Assembly (NCBI GenBank): GCA_035502855.1
Contig: DATJTX010000018.1
Location: 124,001-188,000 of the forward strand
Origin: Candidatus Baltobacteraceae bacterium
GTDB taxonomy: Bacteria; Vulcanimicrobiota; Vulcanimicrobiia; Vulcanimicrobiales; Vulcanimicrobiaceae
Length of the DNA stretch: 64,000 nucleotides
Reading direction: 5' to 3'
Both the position numbers and the translations under genes were made by a program. The notes below the pieces were generated by a model, which did no database searches, was not told the origin of the DNA, and was given only the letters and a program-made list of their open reading frames with translations. Of this stretch, positions 8,607 through 18,400 are shown in pieces (the stretch's first letter is position 1; every line of letters starts with the position of its first letter).

Positions 8607-10358
8607 TTGCGACACCTACCGATCCTTATTGCCGCCTTAATGGTGTTCGGTGCACTCGGAAACGCACGGGCGGCCACACCGGCGACGGTCATCCGGCTTC
8701 GCGCCGATCACATCGAGTTCTACTACGACCGGGACTTGGTCGAGGCCGATGGTCACGTGAAGGTGACGGCCAGCAACGGCATGACGATCACGGGCGACGC
8801 GTTCTCGATGGACCTGAAGCTCAATCGATTCCTCATTGCAAGCCACGTGCATCTGCGCAGTCGCGGCGGGAATCTCGACGGTGCGGCGATCGCCGACTTT
8901 CTCGACTTCAACCGCATCTATTTCGTACCGGTGATCAGCAAGCCGGATCGCTGGACCTACGAAAACAACGATTTCACCCATCCGCTCAAAGGGCGCCAGA
9001 TGCCGGGCGACGTCTTCTATTTTCCCGACCTGAGCACTTCGCACGTCAGTCTCTCGGCGAAATCAGCCGTGATCCAAGCCAAGCAATACGTTCGCTTCGC
9101 GGACGTGAGGGCCAAATTCTTCGGCCAGGACGTACCGTTGCCGTCCTACTACGTCTACTTCGGCAGCAGTCAGGATCTGGAAGAGAACTCGCTCTCGGGC
9201 GCCAGCTTCGACGCGACCTGGAACGCAACGGGAAACGCCAACTCGATCAGCGCGCTGCACGTTCGGTATGACGAGTTCAATCGCGACTACCTTGGGTTCG
9301 AGCAGCATTTCGCCGGCAACCAGCAGCACGAATACGCCGTCTTCTCGGTGAGCCCATTCACCAAAGATGACCGGTACTGGAACCTGGTCACCGGCGAGCG
9401 GGTGGGCTCGAAGTTCGAGATCAACACGTTCACCCAACTCTACACCGACCAACATTTCTTAGCCGAGCCCAACGCGTCCGCGCAGACCACGTTCGTTACG
9501 ATGACTCAAGCCTTTCACCGCTCATCGCTTCAGGTGTTCGGATTTCAGGAGAACTACAACCTGATTGGCCCGTCGGAGCCGTACAGTCCAAACCATCCGA
9601 CCGAGTTCACGGCCACCGCGACGTCGTACAACAACAAGGTCTTCAAGACGCCGTTATATTTGCAGACATACGAGGGCATAGGCGCCAACCACGACTCGTA
9701 CGGGTTGCAGGACTACGGCGGCGTCCTCTACCGGACGATCTGGAATCAAGACGTAGGCTTCACGCTCTCCCTTCCAAATGTCGAGATCGGCGATCGTAAC
9801 AAGCACTACGATCTCTACTACCTCAATGCCGCGGTCAACTCACAGCGCCAGTGGTACTCCGTTCCGCATCACGTCAACTCGCAAAACTCGACGATCAGTC
9901 TCAGCCGCCAATTCTCGCGTTTCGTGAACAGCTATCTGAGCTTCAACGAGCAAAATACCAGCGATCTCTACCTGCAGGGCGGGTATGTATCGTCGGCTCC
10001 GCTGCTGCCCGACGGCACGCCGTTTACGCCCTTCGAGGCCTTTCACGGCGCCGCGTCGCTGCGAACCACGACGCTCGGCACGACGTATTCGGCCTCACCC
10101 AATCTCGTGACGACGATCGCCCTCACCCATCATCAAGACTTTCCGCCGGCCTTTCCCGGCCTGTACCCGCAGCCCCCGACGAACGCCATCGGGCAGTACA
10201 TCTCCACGAATTATCTCGGCCAGCCGCCATGGCAGCTCTTTGGCGAGGTACGAGCGCGCATCGCTCCCCATCTCGTCGTCGACCTCCAGCGTGGATATTT
10301 CTTTCACTACGGGGCGCAGGTTTGGAGCCCGTCCTTCGTGGTACAGATCAGCGAGTGA
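8607..10358 (+). CDS. OstA/LptD-like exported beta-barrel protein
   Basis: A 583-residue exported protein, starting at TTG 8607 (the next ATG is 11 codons in). Residues 1-22 are a signal peptide ending ARA. Residues about 28-95 resemble an OstA/LptA domain (IRLRADHIEFYYDRDLVEAD, VTASNGMTITGDAFSMDL), which in LptA and LptD carries lipopolysaccharide in the periplasm. The remainder is rich in aromatic, alternating beta-strand sequence up to a C-terminus VWSPSFVVQISE, suggesting an outer-membrane barrel. It is shorter than proteobacterial LptD and no paired-cysteine pattern is visible. It may be a lineage-specific LptD or another OstA-domain barrel. The next gene overlaps its stop (TGATG), so they are coupled. 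Confidence 0.72.
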   Translation: MRHLPILIAALMVFGALGNARAATPATVIRLRADHIEFYYDRDLVEADGHVKVTASNGMTITGDAFSMDLKLNRFLIASHVHLRSRGGNLDGAAIADFLDFNRIYFVPVISKPDRWTYENNDFTHPLKGRQMPGDVFYFPDLSTSHVSLSAKSAVIQAKQYVRFADVRAKFFGQDVPLPSYYVYFGSSQDLEENSLSGASFDATWNATGNANSISALHVRYDEFNRDYLGFEQHFAGNQQHEYAVFSVSPFTKDDRYWNLVTGERVGSKFEINTFTQLYTDQHFLAEPNASAQTTFVTMTQAFHRSSLQVFGFQENYNLIGPSEPYSPNHPTEFTATATSYNNKVFKTPLYLQTYEGIGANHDSYGLQDYGGVLYRTIWNQDVGFTLSLPNVEIGDRNKHYDLYYLNAAVNSQRQWYSVPHHVNSQNSTISLSRQFSRFVNSYLSFNEQNTSDLYLQGGYVSSAPLLPDGTPFTPFEAFHGAASLRTTTLGTTYSASPNLVTTIALTHHQDFPPAFPGLYPQPPTNAIGQYISTNYLGQPPWQLFGEVRARIAPHLVVDLQRGYFFHYGAQVWSPSFVVQISE

Positions 10359-11170
10359 TGAACCTGCAATCTCGTCTGGCTGCAATACTTTGCGCGTTCA
10401 TCCTCGTAGCCGCCGCCGCACCGGTGACGATCACCGGGCAATTGCTCGCCTATCAGGACGGCTACGTCTTTTTTACGACCGGCGATGGATTCCGTCTCGC
10501 TCCGAACGTCGTAATTCTCGACGAGCAGACGAAACAGCCGGCAAAGCACGCGCCGGAGCCGCGCGACTATGCACGCGCCGTATTCAACGCCGCGGGTGAG
10601 GTCGTGGAGATCGATCTTTCGAATAAGCCGTATCCGGTCTTGCCGTTGCCCGAAGCGGCACAAGCGTTTGCGGTGATGGCATCGACGCCGTATCCGAACC
10701 CCGAACTCGCGCCGCACGCACCGACCACGGCGAACGGCGTACCCGAGACGTTTACCGGAAAACTCGTGCTCGTGAAATTCGAGGTCCAGGTTCCGCCGAC
10801 CACGCCGATCAACGCGCAGGTGTACATCGCGACCGACGTTTCGGGGTGGAATCCGCAAGCGATCGAGATGGATCGCATCGACGCGTTGCATTTCGTCGCG
10901 GTGCGCCGCATGGCGTCGGGAACGATCCTTCATTACCTGTACACGCGCGGAACGCTGCAAACCGAAGAAGTCGGCCCGAACGGTCTCTCACTCAAACCGC
11001 GCGAACTGATCGTCTACGACACCGATACGAATTCGACCAATAGCGTCGTGGACGCATGGGCAGATGCTAACACCAACAACCTGCTCTCGCAGCCGTCGGT
11101 CTTTCCGACGCCGTACAATCCCGCACCGTTCCCGAATCTGCCGAGAGGCACGCGCACGCCCGACCCCTAA
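10358..11170 (+). CDS. Exported protein of unknown function coupled to the LptD-like gene
   Basis: The ATG shares its A with the stop of the LptD-like gene (TGATG), which fixes the start and gives 270 residues. A signal peptide covers about residues 1-21 (LCAFILVAAAA). The first domain begins TITGQLLAYQDGYVFFTTGDGF and may be a small OB-like beta domain. Around residues 140-200 there is a second beta-rich domain with VYIATDVSGWNP, reminiscent of starch-binding/CBM20-type or other Ig-like modules; this similarity is weak. The tail is Pro/Asn-rich and probably disordered. Tight coupling suggests a periplasmic or outer-membrane partner of the preceding barrel, but no function can be assigned. 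Confidence 0.7.
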   Translation: MNLQSRLAAILCAFILVAAAAPVTITGQLLAYQDGYVFFTTGDGFRLAPNVVILDEQTKQPAKHAPEPRDYARAVFNAAGEVVEIDLSNKPYPVLPLPEAAQAFAVMASTPYPNPELAPHAPTTANGVPETFTGKLVLVKFEVQVPPTTPINAQVYIATDVSGWNPQAIEMDRIDALHFVAVRRMASGTILHYLYTRGTLQTEEVGPNGLSLKPRELIVYDTDTNSTNSVVDAWADANTNNLLSQPSVFPTPYNPAPFPNLPRGTRTPDP

Positions 11171-11185
11171 CGCCGCGCCGGCGTG

Positions 11186-11785
11186 CTATCGAATGCGGAT
11201 CGGAACGGTGCGCACGACGGCGGTACCGGCGACGTTGCGGGCAATCACCGCCATGGTGTACGAGCGATGCAGAAAGAACGGGAGGTTCGGCACCACGTAG
11301 CGCAGCGCGAAGCGTCCTTCACCGACCTTCGGCACGGCAATGCTGTAGTAGCCGATCCGCGCCTCGACGCTTGCGACGTTCGACGAGGTGATGATCGAGC
11401 CGGTCACAGTCTCACCGCCGCGCAAGGTCGTCCGGTCGATATGCAACGCCACGATCTGCGGCGCAGCATCGGGCGGAAGTTGCGGCACGAGGTCGACCGT
11501 CGGCGCCGCGGTGGCGGCCGGAGTTTGCGTCGGCACCGCGGTTGGGACGATCGTCGGTAGTGCCGCCGGCGCAAGCGTCGCCGGCGGAGCGCTCGGCGGA
11601 AGGCTGGGCTGCGCGCTTGCCGCGATCGGTGTGGAGGTCACGCGAGCGACCGGCGCGGCCGGCGCCTTGACGGGCGGTGCAGGTGTCTGCGCCGGGGCTG
11701 CGACCGGCTCGGAGCGGTGTTGATCCGCCTGGCGGGCACAGCCGACGATCGCGACGGCCGCGATCGCGGCCAGCAGAGTTCGCAT
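11186..11785 (-). CDS. Proline-rich lipoprotein of unknown function
   Basis: A 199-residue putative lipoprotein. The N-terminus MRTLLAAIAAVAIVGC carries a lipobox ending at C16, so it should be lipid-anchored. Residues about 25-95 are a Pro/Ala/Thr-rich low-complexity spacer, as in envelope-spanning linkers. The C-terminal 90 residues form a compact beta-rich domain (LHIDRTTLRGGETVTGSI ... TAVVRTVPIRIR) that looks Ig-like. It converges with the preceding exported protein and diverges from the glycosyltransferase. I do not recognise the family. Confidence 0.72.
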   Translation of the reverse strand: MRTLLAAIAAVAIVGCARQADQHRSEPVAAPAQTPAPPVKAPAAPVARVTSTPIAASAQPSLPPSAPPATLAPAALPTIVPTAVPTQTPAATAAPTVDLVPQLPPDAAPQIVALHIDRTTLRGGETVTGSIITSSNVASVEARIGYYSIAVPKVGEGRFALRYVVPNLPFFLHRSYTMAVIARNVAGTAVVRTVPIRIR

Positions 11786-11825
11786 CTAGGTCCTATGGTA
11801 GCGGTATGTCGAAGGGCGGGCGGCC

Positions 11826-12821
11826 ATGCAACTTCACGCGGATGCGGCGCCGACCCTGAGCATCGTCGTACCGCTGTACAACGAACAGGGAAATGTCGCG
11901 CCGCTGGTCGAGCGAATTGCCGACGTTCTCGCCCGGCTCCCGGGTTCTCCGAGCTACGAGATCGTCCTGGTCAACGACGGCAGCACCGATGCCACGCTTG
12001 CTCAGGTACGCGCCGAACTGACGCGCAGATCGCACGTCGTCGTCGTCAGTCTTTCTCGGAACTTCGGACATCAGATCGCCGCGTCCGCCGGCATCGATAT
12101 TGCACGCGGTGATGCCGTGGTGCTGATGGACGGCGATCTCCAAGATCCGCCCGAACTGATCGCGCAATTCGTCGCCAAGTGGCGCGAAGGGTACGACGTC
12201 GTGTATGCGGTGCGTCGCACGCGCAAGGGAGAGAGCCCATTCAAGCTCTTCACCGCGCGTCTTTTTTATCGAACGATCAAGCGTTTGACCAAGGTCTCGA
12301 TTCCGGTTGACACGGGCGATTTCCGGTTGATGAGCCGGCGGGTGGTGGAAGCGCTCAAGCGCTCACCGGAGCGGCACCGATTCTTGCGAGGCATGGTGAG
12401 TTGGGTCGGTTACAACCAGACCGGCGTCGAGTACGATCGCGACGAACGGCTGTCCGGGGTTACGAAATACCCGTTACCAAAAATGCTGCGCTTTGCGATC
12501 GACGGCATCACCTCGTTTTCCGACGTCCCGCTGCGATTCGCGTCCTACCTGGGATTCATCTCGAGCGCCATCGCGTTCGTCTACGCGTTGATGGTGATCG
12601 TCTTCAAACTATTCGGCCACAACGCGCCGTACTACACGCGCGGTTGGGCCTCCACGATCGTCGCCGTCCTCTTTCTCGGCGGCGTGCAATTGATCAGCCT
12701 CGGCATCCTCGGTGAATATATCGGGCGCATCTACGACGAAGCCAAAGGCCGCCCGCTCTATCTGATCGCGGATATAGAAACCTCGGCTCAGAACAGCACG
12801 AGCGAAGCCGTGCGACTTTAG
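11826..12821 (+). CDS. Polyprenyl-phosphate glycosyltransferase, GT2 family (GtrB/DPM1-like)
   Basis: Transfers a sugar from a nucleotide donor to undecaprenyl phosphate. The catalytic GT2 domain (residues about 10-220) has VVPLYNEQGNV, VNDGSTD (D51) and the metal-binding MDGDLQDPPE (about 101-110). Two membrane helices follow (about 238-262 and 275-300), ending in GEYIGRIYDEAKGRP, the arrangement of GtrB, ArnC-like and YkoT-like enzymes. ATG 11826 gives 331 residues. Polyprenyl-phosphate sugars made here could feed the membrane glycosyltransferases at 14.2 kb (GT-C) and 36.6 kb (protein O-mannosyltransferase); that link is inference. Confidence 0.9.
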   Translation: MQLHADAAPTLSIVVPLYNEQGNVAPLVERIADVLARLPGSPSYEIVLVNDGSTDATLAQVRAELTRRSHVVVVSLSRNFGHQIAASAGIDIARGDAVVLMDGDLQDPPELIAQFVAKWREGYDVVYAVRRTRKGESPFKLFTARLFYRTIKRLTKVSIPVDTGDFRLMSRRVVEALKRSPERHRFLRGMVSWVGYNQTGVEYDRDERLSGVTKYPLPKMLRFAIDGITSFSDVPLRFASYLGFISSAIAFVYALMVIVFKLFGHNAPYYTRGWASTIVAVLFLGGVQLISLGILGEYIGRIYDEAKGRPLYLIADIETSAQNSTSEAVRL

Positions 12822-12825
12822 ACGG

Positions 12826-12841
12826 CAAAGCTTTAGCTTTG
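12826..12841. other. Small inverted repeat between convergent genes
   Basis: CAAAGC and GCTTTG flank a TTTA loop in the 30-bp gap between the GT2 gene and the convergent nucleoside phosphorylase gene. There is no T-run on either side, so use as an intrinsic terminator is doubtful. Similar ctttag/caaag words recur in the repeat at 36.45-36.55 kb. Confidence 0.35.
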
Positions 12842-12851
12842 ACGGACAAAG

Positions 12852-14102
12852 TCATATCGTAGCGTAAACCAGGGGGCGCGGTAACGGCAGCTCTTCGCCG
12901 ATCGCGAAGGCGGGGAGAATCGCTTCCGGATCCGCGCCTTCGCCGAGGACGTCGGCGAGCGGCACGCCCGGCTCAACCCGATCGCCGACGCGCACGTGCA
13001 GCCGGATTCCGCCCACCGAGCTGTGCGCGGTGAGCGCGCGCGCAACATTTCCAAGCCTGACGGCATCGATCGAGGTGACGATCCCGCCGCCCGGTGCGCG
13101 CAGCGGCCGGACCCGCGGGTCCGGCGCAAGCGCTTCGAGCGCGGCGCGGCCCGCGCCCTGAGCTTGCACCATGTCGACGAATTTCTCGTAGGCGCTGCCG
13201 TTTTCGAGGGCGCGCAGCGCGCGCTCGCGCGGCGCGGCGACGCCCGCCAGTTCGAGCATCGCCGCCGCGATCTGGACGCAGCCTGCGCGCACGCGCTCGT
13301 CGCCCTCGCGCCCGCTGAGCACTTCGCGCGCCTCGATCGTTTCGATTCCGGTACCGATCGATCGGCCCAGCGGCTCGTTCATGTCGCTCACGATGGCGTA
13401 CGCTCGGCGGCCGAATCGTTCGGAAACACCGACGAGCATGCGCGCCAGCGCCTTGGCCTGTTCAACGTCGCGCATGAACGCCGCCGTTCCGCATTTTACG
13501 TCGAAGACGAAGGCGTTCGCACCTGCGGCAACCTTCTTCGAGACGATCGACGCGGCGATGAGGCCGATGCTCGGTACCGTAGCGGTGTGATCGCGCAGGT
13601 GATAGAGGCGCTTGTCGGCCGGGACGAACGAATCGCTTTGCGCCGCAATCGCGCAGCCGACGCGCTCGACTTGACGGACGAACGCGTCCATCGACGGCGT
13701 AGCGTTGAAACCCGGGATCGCTTCGAGCTTGTCGATGGTGCCGCCGGTATGGCCGAGCGCGCGGCCCGACAGCTTGGCGACGTGGACCCCGCACGCGGCG
13801 ACGAGCGGAACGGCCACGAGCGACACGATGTCGCTGACGCCGCCGCTGGAATGTTTATCGACGACGAACATTCCCGGCGGATAGAGGAGTGTTGCGCCGC
13901 TCTCCACCATCGCCCGGGTCAGCGCGGTCACCTCGTTTTCGTCGAGTCCGCGCCACACGCAGGCCATCGCAAACGCACCCATCTGCGCGTCGTCGACCTC
14001 GCCGACGAGGTACCCCTCGACGATATCGTGCCAAAGCGCCGGTTCGAGCTCCTCGCCATCACGCTTACGCTCGATGGCGCGGCGCATCCACGGTCCTTCC
14101 AT
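12852..14102 (-). CDS. pdp: Pyrimidine-nucleoside / thymidine phosphorylase
   Basis: Splits thymidine or uridine with phosphate into base and pentose-1-phosphate. The family N-terminus RKRDGEELEPALWHDIV is followed by the signature region VDKHSSGGVSD and LSGRALGHTGGTIDKLEAIP; the C-terminal domain includes VRLGNVARALTAH. ATG 14102 has a GAAGGAC ribosome site and gives 416 residues; a second ATG five codons later (14087) is an alternative. The longer open frame upstream runs across the divergent gene and is not coding. Together with deoB (7.4 kb) and purine nucleoside phosphorylase (30.5 kb) it completes nucleoside breakdown to pentose-5-phosphate. Whether it prefers thymidine (DeoA) or all pyrimidine nucleosides (Pdp) is not decided by sequence here. 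Confidence 0.93.
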   Translation of the reverse strand: MEGPWMRRAIERKRDGEELEPALWHDIVEGYLVGEVDDAQMGAFAMACVWRGLDENEVTALTRAMVESGATLLYPPGMFVVDKHSSGGVSDIVSLVAVPLVAACGVHVAKLSGRALGHTGGTIDKLEAIPGFNATPSMDAFVRQVERVGCAIAAQSDSFVPADKRLYHLRDHTATVPSIGLIAASIVSKKVAAGANAFVFDVKCGTAAFMRDVEQAKALARMLVGVSERFGRRAYAIVSDMNEPLGRSIGTGIETIEAREVLSGREGDERVRAGCVQIAAAMLELAGVAAPRERALRALENGSAYEKFVDMVQAQGAGRAALEALAPDPRVRPLRAPGGGIVTSIDAVRLGNVARALTAHSSVGGIRLHVRVGDRVEPGVPLADVLGEGADPEAILPAFAIGEELPLPRPLVYATI

Positions 14103-14166
14103 GATTCGTCCTTCGCTGCGTGCATCGAGGAGACCCCGACCAATCGTAACGCGAAAGACCGATCGA

Positions 14167-15417
14167 GTGAAAACGATCGGCATCGCGTTCGCCTTTGCAG
14201 CCGGAACGATCGCGAGCAGGCTTCTCTTAGCGCGCGTTCCCTCGGGCTTTGCAACCGATCTCGCGCAGCCGCTTCCGGTCGCCACCGATTGGGGCGCGAC
14301 CGGAGCCGTGTTTTGGCTCGTGCTCGCCGCCACGATCGCAGTCGCGTTCGTCGTGTACGCACTGCAGCTGCGCCGGCCGCTCTCGACCGGCGGCACGCTG
14401 CTCGCCGGCGCTCTCGCTTTGGTCGCGGGTTGGTTTTGGCTCCCGTTGTTCTCGAGCGACGTCTACGCCTATGGGGCGTACGGCGAGATGGCGCGAATCG
14501 GCTTGAACGCATACGCGCCCGCCGGCCGCAGCAGCGATACGTTAATTGCTGCCGCAAATTGGCAATGGCGCCCCGAAAATGTGCCAATTTGTGTCTACGG
14601 GCCGGCCTTCGTCGCGATCGCGCACGCGATTGCCGGCGCGCTGCGCGGATTCGGCGTGCTCGCCGTGCTCGACGGGTTCCGGATGCTCGCATGCGCGGCG
14701 CTGCTGCTAAGCGGGTACCTCGCTGCGCTGCTCGGCGGCGCGCGGGCCGCCGCGTTCATCGTCTGCAACCCGGTCGCGCTCTTCGCCGCCCTCGAGGGTC
14801 ACAACGACACGCTCGCGCTCGCCGCGGTGCTGCTGGGCATCGTCATCGCGCGCCGCGCCCCGGCGCTCGGTGCGGCGGCCGTCGCGCTGGCCGCGTCGAT
14901 CAAACTACCGGCGCTGGCCGCCTCGCTCGCCTTTGCGCTGGACCGAATTCTCGCCCGGCGTAACGCGCGCGCCGTGCTCGGCGGCACGATCGTCGGGATC
15001 GCGGCCGTCGTAACCGCATCGCGCGGACTCATCGGCGGCGTACGCTCCGGAATCGTCTCACATGGGCACTATCTGCCGCTGGCGTCGATCCAGGCACTCG
15101 GTCTCCCCGTCGCCGCGCTGGTGTGCGTCTTCGTGCTCGTGCGCGCGCGCAGCATGGGCACGCCGATCGACCGCTGGTGCACGATCGCGCTCGCCGCCTG
15201 GATCGCGATCCCGAATCCGTATCCGTGGTACGCGCTCTGGCTGTTGCCGCTCGCCGCCTTCGCGCACGACCGGCGGGCGCGTGTGACGGTGCTCGCGGTT
15301 ACGAGCGCCGCCCTGCTTCGTTACCTACCCGACGCGGCTGGGCTGCCCTCCCCGCTGCTCTCGCTCGGCTATGGCGCCATCGCGGTAACTGCGTACGTGC
15401 CGCTCGTGTTACAATAA
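14167..15417 (+). CDS. Polytopic membrane glycosyltransferase of GT-C type (GT87/MptB-like)
   Basis: A 416-residue membrane protein with about ten to twelve hydrophobic helices. Between the first helices lies an acidic extracellular loop, FSSDVYAYGAYGEMA, of the kind that carries the catalytic Asp in polyprenol-phosphate-dependent mannosyltransferases (MptA/MptB, GT87). NPVALFAALEGHNDTLALA and IPNPYPWYALWLLPL also resemble that family. The start is uncertain: GTG 14167 leaves 64 bp to the divergent phosphorylase start, whereas earlier in-frame ATGs overlap it. Likely role is extending a surface glycan with polyprenyl-phosphate sugars such as those made by the GT2 enzyme at 11.8 kb. Confidence 0.68.
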   Translation: MKTIGIAFAFAAGTIASRLLLARVPSGFATDLAQPLPVATDWGATGAVFWLVLAATIAVAFVVYALQLRRPLSTGGTLLAGALALVAGWFWLPLFSSDVYAYGAYGEMARIGLNAYAPAGRSSDTLIAAANWQWRPENVPICVYGPAFVAIAHAIAGALRGFGVLAVLDGFRMLACAALLLSGYLAALLGGARAAAFIVCNPVALFAALEGHNDTLALAAVLLGIVIARRAPALGAAAVALAASIKLPALAASLAFALDRILARRNARAVLGGTIVGIAAVVTASRGLIGGVRSGIVSHGHYLPLASIQALGLPVAALVCVFVLVRARSMGTPIDRWCTIALAAWIAIPNPYPWYALWLLPLAAFAHDRRARVTVLAVTSAALLRYLPDAAGLPSPLLSLGYGAIAVTAYVPLVLQ

Positions 15418-15424
15418 GCGCCCC

Positions 15425-18400
15425 GTGATCGCCCAAACGCCGAAAGTCCACGCTTCGAACGACGCGTTGCTGAACGTGCTCGCCGCCTCGTCGCGCGCGC
15501 TCGCGCCGGTCATCGACGCGCTGCGGACGGGCGCCGGCGTCTACGCTTGCCACGAAACCGTCGCAGCTGCGCGTCCCGCGTTGCTCGCCGCACTCTATCG
15601 TGCGCTCGAGCGGCCGATGCTGGTGATCGTGCCGACGCCGGACGTCGCCGAGCGCGCATTCGCCGACCTTCTGTATTACCTGAACGAAGAGGAACCGGAT
15701 GAAGTCGCGCTGCTGCGTTCGCGTGACGAAGCACTGGGGGCGATCGAGAGTCCGTCCGAGCGCAGCGCGCGCATGACGCTGCTGGCCGATCTGGCGAACG
15801 GTGAACGGCGCATCGTGCTCGCACCGGTTGCCGCGCTGCGTCAGTATCTGATGCCGCGCGAGCTCTTCGAGCGCTTGCAGCTCGAGCTGCGGGTCGGCGA
15901 CGAACCCGGCTGGGAAGCGCTGCAAGCGCGGCTCTTCGCACTGGGATACGCGCGCGCCGACGTCGTGAGCGCGGTCGGCGAGTACGCGGTGCGCGGCGGA
16001 ATCATCGATCTGTTCTCGGCCAGCGAGGACGCGCCGGTGCGCATCGAGTTTTTCGGCGATACGATCGAGAGCATCCGCCCCTTCGATCTGGCGAGTCAAC
16101 GCAGTGAGGGCGAGCGTTCGCGTGCGGTTGTCGTGCCGTGGAGTGAAATCCCGCGCGATCCCGTCTACCGCGCGCGCATTCTCGAGCGCTTCGACGGTCC
16201 GCCGTCCGTCCGCGCATCGCTCGCCGCGTACGTCGAAAGCGGAGGCGACCTGCCGGCTTCGTGGCTGCCGCTCGCTCACGATGAGCCGGCAACGCTGCTC
16301 GACTACCTGCGCCGGGACGCGATCGTCGTGCTCGACGAGCCGAGTATGCTCGCGACCATCGAGCGCGGACTCGAAGAGGAGCGTTCGCGCGAGCAGAGCG
16401 TGCTGCTCGCCGGTGTAGAGTCGGGCGAGTTCTCGGTGAGCGAGTCCGAAGTCGACGACGCGCTTCTGGCCGAGGTCGCCGCGCCGCATCCGCGGCTCGA
16501 ATCGCTCGCCAAGGACGTGCGCACGCATCCCGTGCTGATTCTTCCGGGCGCGATCGAACGCAGCGACGGCCTGGATTGGGTCCCACGCGCCGGCGCATCG
16601 TTCGTGATCGATTGCCGTCCGGTCGAACACTTCAACCGGCAGATCGAGCTCTTCTCGAAGAGCGTTCGCGAGTGGGTCGCGGCCGGCGAATCGCTGCACA
16701 TCGTCAGCAGCGCCGTCTCGCGTACCGCCGATCTGCTGCGGGCGGCCGGCATCACCGACGCGCGCGTCACCGTCGATCACGGTTCGATCGAAGCCGGATT
16801 CGCGCTGCCGGACCTCCGGCTGCGGGTGCTGGGCGATCGCGAGATCTTCGGCGCTCCTCCCAAACGCGTCAAACTTCGCGCGGTAAAAGAAGGCGTCCCC
16901 GTGACGCTGGCCGATATGCGCGTGGGCGATTACGTGGTGCACGCCGTGCACGGCATCGGTCAATATCTCGGGTTGCGCACCGAGACGATCTTGGGCGCGA
17001 CCCAAGATTACCTCGATCTCGCCTATGCGGGGTCGGACCGGATGCTGGTCCCGGTCACCCAAATGCATCATGTCACCAAATACTCGGCGACCGAAGGCCA
17101 GTCGCCGCGCCTCTCAAAAATGGGCGGCGCGGATTGGGCCCGCGCGAAATCGCGGGTCAGCGAGTCACTCGCGAAGATCGCCGACGGTTTGGTCGCACTC
17201 TACGCCGAGCGCGAACTCAGCCGCGGCTACGCCTTCGGCGCCGACACTCCGTGGCAGGGCGAAATGGAAGAGGCCTTCCCGTACGACCCGACGCCCGATC
17301 AGCGCAAAGCGATCGAGGCCGTGAAGAGCGACATGGAGCGCGCCCAGCCGATGGACCGCCTCGTTTGCGGCGACGTCGGCTACGGCAAGACCGAAGTCGC
17401 GATGCGGGCCGCGTTCAAAGCCGTGGCGGAAGGTAAACAGGTGGCCGTCCTGGTTCCCACGACGCTCCTCGCGGATCAACACTATCGCAACTTCGGCGCC
17501 CGCTTCGCCGGCTTCCCGATGCGCATCGAAGAGCTTTCGCGCTTCAAGAGCAAAGCCCAGGCGCGCGCGATTCTCGCCGATCTCGCGCAGGGCAAGGTCG
17601 ACGTGATCATCGGCACGCACCGCCTTCTGCAAAAGGACGTCGCCTTCGCGGATTTGGGGCTGATCGTCATCGATGAAGAGCAGCGATTCGGCGTGATGCA
17701 CAAGGAGCGCCTCAAGGAATACAAGACGTCCGTCGACGTGCTAACGCTCTCGGCAACGCCGATTCCACGCACGCTGCACATGTCGCTCATGGGCGTTCGC
17801 GACCTCTCGCTGATTCAGACCGCGCCCAAGAATCGCATGTCGGTCAAGACGATGGTCGTGCCGACGAGCGATGCGATCGTGCAGCGCGCCATCACTGCCG
17901 AGCTCGATCGCGGCGGCCAAGTCTACTATCTGCACAACCGGGTCGAATCGATCTACGCCGTCCGCAATGCCCTGCAAACGCTCGTACCGCGCGCGCGCAT
18001 CGCGATCGGTCATGGTCAGATGGGCGAGAGCGAACTCGAACCGGTGATGCAAGCCTTCATCGACGGCGAGGTTGACGTGCTGGTCGCCACGACGATCATC
18101 GAGAACGGCATCGACATTCCCAACGTCAACACGATGGTCGTCAGCGATGCCGACAAGTTCGGTCTCGCGCAGCTCTATCAGTTGCGCGGACGCGTCGGCC
18201 GTTCGAATCATCAGGCCTATTGCTACCTCCTCTACCAGGGCCACAAAGCGCTCACCGAAGAGGCCAAGGCGCGGCTCGAAGCGATTCGCGAGTTCACCCA
18301 CCTGGGATCGGGCCTGCAAATCGCGATGCGCGATCTCGAGATTCGCGGAGCGGGCAACCTGCTCGGCTCGGCGCAATCCGGCTTCATCGGCTCGGTTGGT

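Noticed and set aside
14103-14396. Longer N-terminus of the nucleoside phosphorylase
   Set aside because: The sequence is antisense to the GT-C membrane gene; phosphorylase homology begins at the RKRDG block.
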